Positions 1 to 5,525 of a stretch of 5,525 nucleotides of DNA are shown one piece after another. The notes beneath the pieces are model-generated. The model was not told where the DNA came from. It worked only from the letters and a program-made list of their open reading frames with translations, and did no database searches. Positions within the stretch are counted from its first letter, which is position 1. Every line of letters begins with the position of its first letter. The DNA comes from Alphaproteobacteria bacterium MarineAlpha3_Bin4 (GTDB lineage: Bacteria > Pseudomonadota > Alphaproteobacteria > Rhodospirillales > Casp-alpha2), in NCBI GenBank assembly GCA_002938045.1, contig PTLJ01000114.1:1-5525 (forward strand), read 5' to 3'. Made by a program: the position numbers and the translations under genes.

Positions 1-617
1 TGAATAAGGCTCAGGATTTGTGCCTGGATAGTGACGTCGAGGGCCGTCGTCGGCTCGTCGGCAATCAGCAACGACGGCCGGCAGACCAGCGCCATTGCGA
101 TCATTGCCCGCTGCCGCAGGCCGCCTGAAAGCTCGAACGGATAGGTTTTGTAGGCGCGCTCGGCGTCCGGAAAATTGACCAGCCTAAGCATCTCGACACA
201 GCGCTCATGGGCTTGCGAATCTGTAAGATCGAAATGCAGGGCCAGAGCCTCAGAGATCTGGTTGCCGATGGTGTGGAGTGGCGACAGAGACGTCATCGGT
301 TCCTGAAAGATGATCGAGATCCGCTTGCCGCGGATGGCGCGGAACTCGGACCTAGCTGGGTCGAGTTTGGCCAAATCGATGATTTTTCCGCTGTTGCTGA
401 GATCAGCGAACAGAATCTCGCCACTAGTGATAGTCGCGTTTCTAGGAAGAATACCCATGATCGCCTGGGCGGTAACCGATTTTCCTGAACCGCTCTCGCC
501 GACGATGGCAACTGTCGACCCCTCGCGGATACGGAACGAAACCCCCTTGAGTGCATCGACAGGCCCAGCGCGGGTCGCAAACCGGACCCCCAGGTTATTG
601 GTATTAATTAGATCCAT
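1..617 (-). CDS. Oligopeptide/dipeptide-type ABC importer ATP-binding protein (OppD/DppD-like), 3' end missing
   Basis: This is the cytoplasmic ATPase subunit of an Opp/Dpp/Nik-type importer, which powers uptake of peptides or similar solutes through two permeases and a periplasmic binding protein. About 205 codons are present and the window edge cuts the gene. Visible motifs are Walker A GESGSGKS (about residues 40-47), the Q-loop [17 protein letters not shown] (about 117-133), the signature LSGGLRQR (about 178-185; L or M at the fifth position is usual in Opp/Dpp ATPases), and Walker B with D-loop, [12 protein letters not shown] (about 187-200). All catalytic residues that can be seen are intact. 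The H-loop and the C-terminal oligopeptide-binding (oligo_HPY) region would lie beyond the edge, so a single-domain protein of about 330 residues cannot be told from a fused double ATPase of about 550. The ATG at 617 is the start because an in-frame TGA lies 18 bases upstream; its Shine-Dalgarno sequence is weak. The substrate cannot be deduced. Confidence 0.93.
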   Translation of the reverse strand, partial: MDLINTNNLGVRFATRAGPVDALKGVSFRIREGSTVAIVGESGSGKSVTAQAIMGILPRNATITSGEILFADLSNSGKIIDLAKLDPARSEFRAIRGKRISIIFQEPMTSLSPLHTIGNQISEALALHFDLTDSQAHERCVEMLRLVNFPDAERAYKTYPFELSGGLRQRAMIAMALVCRPSLLIADEPTTALDVTIQAQILSLI

Positions 618-693
618 GAGTTTGAAATTCCGTCAGTGCGCGATAGTAAACAACTTGAAATGACAAATCCGACACATAATTTTGTATGCACCC

Positions 694-702
694 TATATAC
701 CA
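694..702 (-). promoter_or_regulatory. Candidate extended -10 promoter element for the peptide-type ATPase gene
   Basis: On the minus strand this reads TGGTATATA, an extended -10 pattern (TGn followed by TATATA, four of six matches to TATAAT), 77 bases before the ATG at 617. It lies in the AT-rich half of the 201-base gap after the deacetylase gene. I see no good -35 hexamer at the usual distance, so this is only a candidate. The gap otherwise shows only a weak 5-bp stem (CAATC/GATTG, 715-729) and short GC-rich self-complementary pieces without a T-tract, so no intrinsic terminator for the upstream gene can be supported. Confidence 0.22.
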
Positions 703-818
703 AGGTACTGCGCGCAATCATTTCGATTGAGGGTGGCAAACAAATAGAACCCCGACAACAGACCGCGAAGGAGGCCGCGCGAGCCGGCTGTGACCGGTAA
801 AATCTTGTCCGTTGGCAT

Positions 819-1574
819 TCAACGCCCGAACACCTCCTGCGCTTCGAGCCATCTAGTATGCGGATGGGCGCTGGTGAATTGAAAGAACTGGTTGAGAAAG
901 GACCAACTTTGGGCGTCGTGAACGAGATGATGCGTTAACAGCCCCGTTGGTTCGTTAGGATCGGCGGCCCGGCGCCGCCGCGCCTGAAGATGCTCGATCA
1001 ATTGGTCAAGTACCGCCGGAACACCAAGAAAATGCTGGTCCATCCGCCAATTGATTATATCGACATGGGTATTAACGCGCGTCAGACCCGAGATCGAAAC
1101 GGCTGGTTCTCTTGGTGCGAAAGTGGAGATACCAGTCAAACCGATCTCCGGCAGGATCGGCAATAGCGCTGTATCGATACGGTTCCACGGCGGCACCAAT
1201 ACCGGCAGCAACTGGCGAAATCGGGATAACAGCTTGAGCCCTTGGGCGAGTTCTTCGAGCCGCGATTCCTGGTCTCGTTCCGGACCATACTCGGAAGCCT
1301 TGTCGCCGGGTCGAGCGTAGTTGACATGCTCGTAACCGTGTTGGAGAACATATACGTCGGACCGCGCCTCGAGAAAATCAGCCAACGCCGCCTCGGTGTC
1401 AGCTGGGATCACGGCAAGGGCAAGCGGCGTCCCAGAATTCCGACAGATCGTCAGCAGTTTGTCGAGTGCGGGCGTCAAGGCGACAGCGTCGTCGTCCCGC
1501 CACCAAAGGGTGATGGTTCGATTTTCGGCAGCCCAGGCATCGAACTCGCGGCTCAAGTCATCCCAGCCGGCCAT
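819..1574 (-). CDS. Polysaccharide deacetylase-like (NodB-fold) protein, cytoplasmic
   Basis: This complete 251-residue protein resembles the carbohydrate esterase 4/NodB fold, whose members remove N- or O-linked acetyl groups from sugars using a metal held by Asp-His-His. Counting from the ATG, the motifs come in family order. WWRDDDAV (about 24-31) stands for motif 1 with the base and metal aspartates. HGYEHVNY (about 79-86) is motif 2, with both metal histidines in HxxxH. VPPWNR (about 127-132) is motif 3. THHLVHD (about 214-220) is the late histidine motif. The active site therefore looks complete. There is no signal peptide or membrane segment, so the protein should stay in the cytoplasm, unlike secreted peptidoglycan or chitin deacetylases. 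An ATG at 1574 is preferred over the adjoining TTG at 1577 because AGGGA lies 8 bases before it; an in-frame TGA directly before the TTG excludes earlier starts. It lies 96 bases after the large ABC-type gene on the same strand, so the two are probably co-transcribed. The substrate is unknown. Confidence 0.85.
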   Translation of the reverse strand: MAGWDDLSREFDAWAAENRTITLWWRDDDAVALTPALDKLLTICRNSGTPLALAVIPADTEAALADFLEARSDVYVLQHGYEHVNYARPGDKASEYGPERDQESRLEELAQGLKLLSRFRQLLPVLVPPWNRIDTALLPILPEIGLTGISTFAPREPAVSISGLTRVNTHVDIINWRMDQHFLGVPAVLDQLIEHLQARRRRAADPNEPTGLLTHHLVHDAQSWSFLNQFFQFTSAHPHTRWLEAQEVFGR

Positions 1575-1632
1575 CAATCAAATCCCTGGAGCGTTTGGCG
1601 GGCGCTGTCTCTTCCCAGACTTCTTCTGGCAT
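1558..1632 (-). CDS. Possible 24-codon small ORF bridging the ABC-type gene and the deacetylase gene
   Basis: An ATG at 1632 is preceded by GGAAGG with a 5-base spacer, a better Shine-Dalgarno sequence than that of the downstream gene. The frame runs 24 codons (starts MPEEVWEE, ends DGRLG) and stops with TGA at 1558-1560. It thus overlaps the first codons of the deacetylase gene in a different frame. It starts 38 bases after the stop of the large ABC-type gene. The product is short, charged and hydrophilic, with no membrane segment, and I do not recognise it. The geometry would suit translational coupling: ribosomes ending at 1558 would be beside the ATG at 1574. It could equally be chance, since an open frame this short is common. 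Confidence 0.25.
   Translation of the reverse strand: MPEEVWEETAPAKRSRDLIDGRLG
1583..1587 (-). promoter_or_regulatory. Ribosome binding site of the deacetylase-like gene
   Basis: The minus strand reads AGGGA with 8 bases to the ATG at 1574 and 5 bases to the in-frame TTG at 1577. The spacing and the stronger codon favour ATG, which shortens the protein from 252 to 251 residues. Confidence 0.6.
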
Positions 1633-1670
1633 TTACGCCTTCCGCTGTCGTTATCAGCTTTTATCGCTGC

Positions 1671-4600
1671 TTACATTTGAAGGCGCTGCCGGATTTTCTC
1701 GGACGTCGACTCCGCGGAATCCTCCGTTAACGTGAAGATTTCGAGTTCTACGTTCGTGGCAATATCGATTTCGGCATCGTCGACGGCCACGGGATCCTTG
1801 AGCACATCACGGATCCGTCCGGTGAGAATATCGAGACCCTCGCCATCGGCCTTCGTCTTGGCAATGATACCGAAAGATGCTCCGGCAAGTTTGGCCAGCG
1901 TGTCAGATTTTCTCTGATTATCTTGTAGCCGGTTGGCGATCTCCTTTAAGACTTCAGTCTGTAACTGCTGGTCACCTCTAAGTACATCTTCCAACACCTT
2001 ATTGAAATCCAACAGCACCAGATTGGTGACGTTGCCTTCGCGAACGTCCATGCTGACCGCGTTCTCCATGCGGTCGACAAACAGACTGTGGCCCGGCAGC
2101 CCGGTGACCTTATCGTAAAGCCCTTGGTCGCCACCGGTGAAGCCGCGCATCATCTTCTCCAGCCGGCCGGCGACGATCCGGGTCAGGTTAGCGCCGATCT
2201 CAGCGTTGTCGTGGACAAGTTGCAGGAAAACATCCTTGGAAATTCGCAGAATGGTTACATCGCCGACCGCCTGCACCGTCGCCGTTCTCGGTGCATCGCA
2301 TAGCAGCGCCAGCTCGCCGATCACATCGCCGGTGGCGGCGTTCGCGACCTTTACCGGTCCTGAGGCCGTCGCCACTAAGATATCGAATTCACCGTCGACG
2401 ATGACACAGGCCATATCGCCCATGTCACCCTGGTTGAAGAGGATTTCCCCAGGATCTAGCTTTTGGCGTTCGCTAGCAAACGCCAGAAGCTTCAGCTTCG
2501 AACGGTCAAGACCGGCGAAGAACGGGATGCTGGCCAAAAGCGCAACATCCTGACCGAGACCGCTCGCTGCTTCTTCGCCTTCGGTCGCGGGCTGCTCCGC
2601 GACTTGCGTTGGCGCCGCGCCTTTCGCCTCTTTGACCCGCCCGGATTCGGCGGCCAAAACCACTTCGAAGCTGCTGACGCTGTCCGGGTCATCGGTGATC
2701 CAGACAAGACCCGCGTCCTTCATCGCCTCTCTTACGGCGGCGAGGACCTGTTCCTGGTCGGGTTTAGCGAGAGTCGCGGTAGCGTCGTTGACGATCAACA
2801 GCTTCGGATTCTTGATTAGCCCGCGCGCCAGGCCAAGCCGTTGCCGCTGCGCCTGGGTTAGCCGTTTGCCGCCGATGCCGACGTCGTATTCGAGGCCGGC
2901 CTCTAATACCGCTGTCCTTAGACCCAGATCATCGATCGTTTTGGTAACAAATTCAACGACCCGCTCTCGGCTGTCGGCTTTATCGCTGGCGACTTTGCCG
3001 AAGAGTGCGTTGTCGAGAATACTGGCGGCGGCGTTATAGTTAGCAACGTCGAAAAACTCGATCGCACCTTGATGGTCTTCGGGCAGGCCGCTTGCGAAAG
3101 CATGCCTTGCCTCAATCAGTTTTTCTTGAATTTGATCGTCGATCAGATCAAGGCGATGACGCGCGACGATCAACTTGAACGGCAGATCCGTCAGCTGCTT
3201 GCTGTCTTCTTCGTTAAGATTGTCGGAGCCTTTGGTGCCTGCAATATTGATAATTCTCTGGAAGTCCGTCAGCGCCTCTTCTTCGATGAAGCTGAAACGC
3301 TCGAAGAATTCGTGGCCCGGCGGCAGGTCCTTAAACAGATCGACCATCAGCGTGGCGATGTTCAACCCCATTTCCAGAAACGTTTTGGTCAGGTCTGTTT
3401 TCGCCAAGACCTCGAGTACGTAAGGATTGTCGCCTAGGTTCTCGACCTTGAAACTATCCCCCACCGGGGTGCCGAACAGAATGTTCTCGGCGACCGAAGC
3501 GTTGACATTGTATGTCGCCTTATCGAATACCTGAACGAGGTCAGCGACCTTCGGATCATTAAGATGTTCATGGATGTCTTTCCTCGCCTTAAGGATTCCC
3601 TCAGTGAGCTCCGGATAGTCCAAGGGGACGATGATCTTTCGAAGACCGAACTCGAAGATATCGTTCTCAAGGCCGACAGTACGCAACGCCTCCACCGCTC
3701 TTTCCGTCAACGCTTCGGGGCCATCCACGCCGATTGCCGTGTAATCTATCCAATCGGCGTTGACGTCGAGCGTTGAGTTGCCGGAAAGCTCAGATTCTCC
3801 GATCTTACTCTTGTGTTCAGCCTCCGTCTCCTCGCCGCCCGGGCTTCGCGGGAAGTTCTTAAGGGAGTAGAGCAAGTTGTTCTTAATTGTCCCGGAGCTG
3901 ATGTAGACCTCGGGATCAATGTAGCTGACTTGACGGCCTATTACCGCCTCCGGCACTCCTGTCAGGTTAACGCCGCCGACGGAAACCGATCCACCGGTCG
4001 GAGACACCTGGCGTGAAATTAGTTTTGCGACTTCATTCTTACCACTGCCCGACGACCCGACGATTGCGGTATGACGATTTATATCGAGGGCAAACGACGC
4101 ACCGGCAACGACTTTTGTGCCCTCGTCTTCCTCCAGGGTCAGGTTGCTGGCGACCAACTGGCCATCGAGTTGAACATCCACGCTCTCAGTTGGCGCAAGC
4201 ATTTCCGGCTCGAGCATGCCCGCCGGTCGAAAACGCTCAACCAGCTGTTGATACTTGATCCGCGAATCCTCCAGCTTCTGGTAGTAGGCCAGCAATTCCT
4301 TCCAAGGCCCTGCGAGGTCCTTGTAGGCTCCAAGCGTGGCGACAAGCGCGCCGAACGAGAGATCGCCTTGGATGACCAGATAGCCACCGATGGAGAAGAA
4401 GAAGAACGGTGTAATTTGGGCGATGAAGTTGTTGAGGAATTTGATGAAGAACTTCTTGCGATAGATGTCCAGGCGGATGCCATAAATCTTGCCAAGGCGT
4501 GAGCTGAAATCGGCAAGCTCGTATTGGCTGGTATCATTAGCGTGAATTTCATGCACGCCTGAGACCAATTCACCGACCCGTTCGGAAAGCTTACGAACTG

Positions 4601-5201
4601 TCGCCACGCGCTTCTTGGCCAGAAGGTTAAGCTTCATTTGCAGCTTCGGGATTAAGTACATTTGAGCCGGGTAAAGGGCGATGGCCGCCAGGCCTAAAGC
4701 CCAGTCCTGAACGAACATAAAGGCAAGGATAGTCAAAAGGGTGCCGCCCTGGAACGCCGGCATCGACAGTGCCTCGCCGATAAATCCGCCAAGGGGTTCA
4801 GTTTCTGTAGTCACTATAGAAACCACCTCGCCCTGGGAGACATTTCGGAAATGCGGAATTGGGAACCGCATGACCCGCTCGATCAGTTGGTATCGAATTC
4901 GACGCAGCATCCGTTCGCCCATGGAACCGCGGTAGATGTTGATCCAAAGTTTGAAAGCACCATTGATGAGCACAAGGGACAGGAAGACAACGCATAGGAT
5001 CATCAGATAGGGCACTTGATCCAACTCGAAGCCTAGGATCACGCGCGGGAAATTAGTGCCATCTATGGCATCGTTGATGATGATCTTTGGCAGATCAAAG
5101 GACATATAAAGGAACGGGAATGAAATCGCTGTTACAATCAGCAGAATGACTTGCTGGCGCTTGCTATAACGAAAGATGAAACTAAAGATTCCGCTTTCCA
5201 T
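1671..5201 (-). CDS. Large ABC exporter-like membrane protein with degenerate, insert-bearing ATPase domain, cNMP-binding domain and degenerate GGDEF domain
   Basis: This is a complete 1176-residue protein. Residues 1-310 form a type-I exporter-like transmembrane domain, with hydrophobic helices near 17-34, 62-82, 149-164, 167-185 and 253-278 and a weaker one near 281-296. Residues about 345-855 are a nucleotide-binding domain. Walker A is GSSGSGKN (382-389), with Asn where Ser/Thr binds Mg. There is no Gln at the Q-loop (IDPE, 428-431). The signature is LTQAQRQR (781-788) instead of LSGGQRQR. Walker B reads LLIVND (801-806) instead of the usual hhhhDE, and Asp837 replaces the switch His. About 270 extra residues (447-716) separate the Q-loop from the signature block. 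A low-complexity linker (about 856-882) precedes a cyclic-nucleotide-binding domain (about 886-1015) with GELALL and PRTA (962-974). Residues 1027-1170 are GGDEF-like, with AGASF for GGDEF and RKSD as RxxD. Type-I exporters are usually about 600 residues. The start is supported by GGAGA five bases upstream. I recall similar alphaproteobacterial proteins, but no characterised member. Substrate and activity are unknown; weak ATPase or a sensory/scaffold role are both possible. Confidence 0.9.
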   Translation of the reverse strand: MESGIFSFIFRYSKRQQVILLIVTAISFPFLYMSFDLPKIIINDAIDGTNFPRVILGFELDQVPYLMILCVVFLSLVLINGAFKLWINIYRGSMGERMLRRIRYQLIERVMRFPIPHFRNVSQGEVVSIVTTETEPLGGFIGEALSMPAFQGGTLLTILAFMFVQDWALGLAAIALYPAQMYLIPKLQMKLNLLAKKRVATVRKLSERVGELVSGVHEIHANDTSQYELADFSSRLGKIYGIRLDIYRKKFFIKFLNNFIAQITPFFFFSIGGYLVIQGDLSFGALVATLGAYKDLAGPWKELLAYYQKLEDSRIKYQQLVERFRPAGMLEPEMLAPTESVDVQLDGQLVASNLTLEEDEGTKVVAGASFALDINRHTAIVGSSGSGKNEVAKLISRQVSPTGGSVSVGGVNLTGVPEAVIGRQVSYIDPEVYISSGTIKNNLLYSLKNFPRSPGGEETEAEHKSKIGESELSGNSTLDVNADWIDYTAIGVDGPEALTERAVEALRTVGLENDIFEFGLRKIIVPLDYPELTEGILKARKDIHEHLNDPKVADLVQVFDKATYNVNASVAENILFGTPVGDSFKVENLGDNPYVLEVLAKTDLTKTFLEMGLNIATLMVDLFKDLPPGHEFFERFSFIEEEALTDFQRIINIAGTKGSDNLNEEDSKQLTDLPFKLIVARHRLDLIDDQIQEKLIEARHAFASGLPEDHQGAIEFFDVANYNAAASILDNALFGKVASDKADSRERVVEFVTKTIDDLGLRTAVLEAGLEYDVGIGGKRLTQAQRQRLGLARGLIKNPKLLIVNDATATLAKPDQEQVLAAVREAMKDAGLVWITDDPDSVSSFEVVLAAESGRVKEAKGAAPTQVAEQPATEGEEAASGLGQDVALLASIPFFAGLDRSKLKLLAFASERQKLDPGEILFNQGDMGDMACVIVDGEFDILVATASGPVKVANAATGDVIGELALLCDAPRTATVQAVGDVTILRISKDVFLQLVHDNAEIGANLTRIVAGRLEKMMRGFTGGDQGLYDKVTGLPGHSLFVDRMENAVSMDVREGNVTNLVLLDFNKVLEDVLRGDQQLQTEVLKEIANRLQDNQRKSDTLAKLAGASFGIIAKTKADGEGLDILTGRIRDVLKDPVAVDDAEIDIATNVELEIFTLTEDSAESTSEKIRQRLQM
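2892..3920 (-). repeat. Protein-level internal repeat: three diverged copies of the Q-loop-to-signature segment within the ABC-type protein
   Basis: Three 19-residue stretches align without gaps: residues 428-446 (DNA 3864-3920), 559-577 (3471-3527) and 717-735 (2997-3053). All three share Asp at position 2, Tyr at 6, Ser at 11 (shifted to 9 in the first copy), Asn at 15, Leu at 17 and an aromatic at 18. Copies two and three are the closest, with FD, YN, AS and LFG in common. Each is followed by a helix-like 15-mer: residues 506-520, 599-613 and 756-770. These share Leu at position 6, Glu at 12 and Gly-Leu at 14-15. In copies two and three the Asn-to-Glu distance is 37 and 36 residues; copy one has an extra low-complexity stretch of about 40. 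In a normal ABC ATPase this element occurs once. The repeat is visible in the protein only and not in the DNA, so it is old. Confidence 0.6.
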
Positions 5202-5206
5202 TTTAG

Positions 5207-5211
5207 TCTCC
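5207..5211 (-). promoter_or_regulatory. Ribosome binding site of the large ABC-type gene
   Basis: The minus strand reads GGAGA, 5 bases before the ATG at 5201. This is a good match to the anti-Shine-Dalgarno sequence and fixes the start of the 1176-residue protein. Confidence 0.7.
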
Positions 5212-5525
5212 GTCCCGCTCCCAAGATTTAATATCTGTTAATTTTGCTTAAACTCGACAACCATCCGATTATGGGTCAATGCGTTCCCTGGCTGACAGAC
5301 TATGATATTCTCCGGCCCGACCAAGGGCTATGGAACCGTTTTGCCGTCTTGGCCAGATCATCGAGCCATTCAGCTAGTATTACTCGGCTTCTGTTTCACT
5401 AATTAACGAATTCAGCAGAAGTCCTTACAAAAAAAGCACACACGATCGAGTATTCTCCGCCCGGAGCAAGAGTGTCAAGGGAACAACAACCCGAGATCTC
5501 GGAGCGTCAAAGCCCTTATAATCCA
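5212..5525. other. Intergenic region upstream of the large ABC-type gene; no gene recognised
   Basis: No convincing open frame or structural RNA is seen here on either strand. The part next to the gene (about 5222-5260) is AT-rich and probably carries its promoter. On the minus strand, TTGTCG followed 18 bases later by AGATAT is a poor candidate, and TTGACC (5274-5279) lacks a -10 partner. Farther out are a 7-A run (5429-5435), a hairpin-capable CTCCG-CC-CGGAG (5455-5466), a perfect palindrome (5491-5502) and a plus-strand TATAAT (5517-5522). The latter two may belong to a divergent gene beyond the edge. Confidence 0.5.
5491..5502. promoter_or_regulatory. Perfect 12-bp palindrome, possible operator
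   Basis: CCGAGATCTCGG is its own reverse complement over all 12 bases. It lies 14 bases before a perfect plus-strand TATAAT hexamer (5517-5522), so it would overlap the -35 position of a rightward promoter. This would fit a dimeric regulator's operator. No consensus -35 hexamer is present and the gene to the right is not visible, so the role is inferred. Confidence 0.3.

Noticed and set aside
1615..1629. Stem-loop CCAGA/TCTGG with a 5-base loop between the two main genes
   Set aside because: The stem is only 5 bp and no T-tract follows on the minus strand, so it is not a credible terminator.
1242..1730. Plus-strand open frame of 162 codons antisense to the deacetylase-like gene and its upstream gap
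   Set aside because: It lies opposite a gene with clear catalytic motifs, shows no recognisable domain, and is the kind of shadow frame expected in GC-rich coding DNA.
2137..2553. Plus-strand open frame of 138 codons opposite the cNMP-binding domain
   Set aside because: It is antisense to a well-supported domain, is Ser/Pro/Arg-rich and has no recognisable motif.
4139..4573. Minus-strand open frame of 144 codons inside the large ABC-type gene, in another frame
   Set aside because: It is fully contained in the reading frame that encodes the membrane domain. Its product is rich in Ser and Arg with no domain, as typical of a shifted frame.
1671..5201. Possibility that the large ABC-type gene is a decaying pseudogene because its ATPase motifs are altered
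   Set aside because: The frame is intact over 1176 codons, the cNMP cassette and hydrophobic helices are well kept, the ribosome binding site is good, and the internal repeats keep their spacing. This fits selection better than decay.
5388..5421. Inverted repeat CTTCTG/CAGAAG with a 22-base loop
   Set aside because: A 6-bp stem with a long loop is expected by chance, and nothing in the context supports a function.
5429..5466. T-run (minus strand) with a nearby CTCCG/CGGAG hairpin, considered as an intrinsic terminator
   Set aside because: The hairpin and the T-run are about 19 bases apart and the stem is short with a 2-base loop, so the terminator geometry is wrong.

Overview
The window reads as a piece of an alphaproteobacterial chromosome. 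The evidence is indirect: moderate to high GC content, an Opp/Dpp-type ATPase whose wording is typical of that class, and a very large ABC-type protein with a long nucleotide-binding-domain insert of a kind I recall only from alphaproteobacterial genomes. No rRNA, tRNA, transposase, CRISPR array or phage gene was seen, and no species can be named. All three recognised genes lie on the minus strand, so transcription runs from right to left.

Right edge (5202-5525): about 320 bases with no recognisable gene. It holds the ribosome binding site of the big gene, an AT-rich stretch suitable for a promoter, a perfect 12-bp palindrome and a gapped direct repeat. 1671-5201: a 1176-residue membrane protein. 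In order it has an ABC-exporter-type transmembrane domain, a nucleotide-binding domain whose catalytic motifs are nearly all altered and which is split by a long insert carrying repeated copies of one of its own segments, a cyclic-nucleotide-binding domain with an intact phosphate-binding cassette, and a degenerate GGDEF domain that keeps the RxxD (I-site-like) motif. 819-1574: a soluble polysaccharide-deacetylase-like (NodB-fold) protein of 251 residues. It starts 96 bases after the big gene ends, with a good Shine-Dalgarno sequence, so the two are probably co-transcribed. A 24-codon open frame with its own good ribosome binding site bridges the gap between them. 1-617: the first 205 codons of an oligopeptide/dipeptide-type ABC importer ATPase, cut by the window edge. 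A 201-base gap separates it from the deacetylase and it may have its own promoter.

The most unusual object is the 1176-residue protein. It keeps the layout of an exporter, but its ATPase looks impaired and it carries two C-terminal nucleotide-sensor folds. One reading is an envelope transporter or membrane scaffold gated by cyclic nucleotides, paired with a cytoplasmic carbohydrate-active hydrolase. That pairing is inferred from gene order only. The peptide-type importer gene is probably functionally separate.
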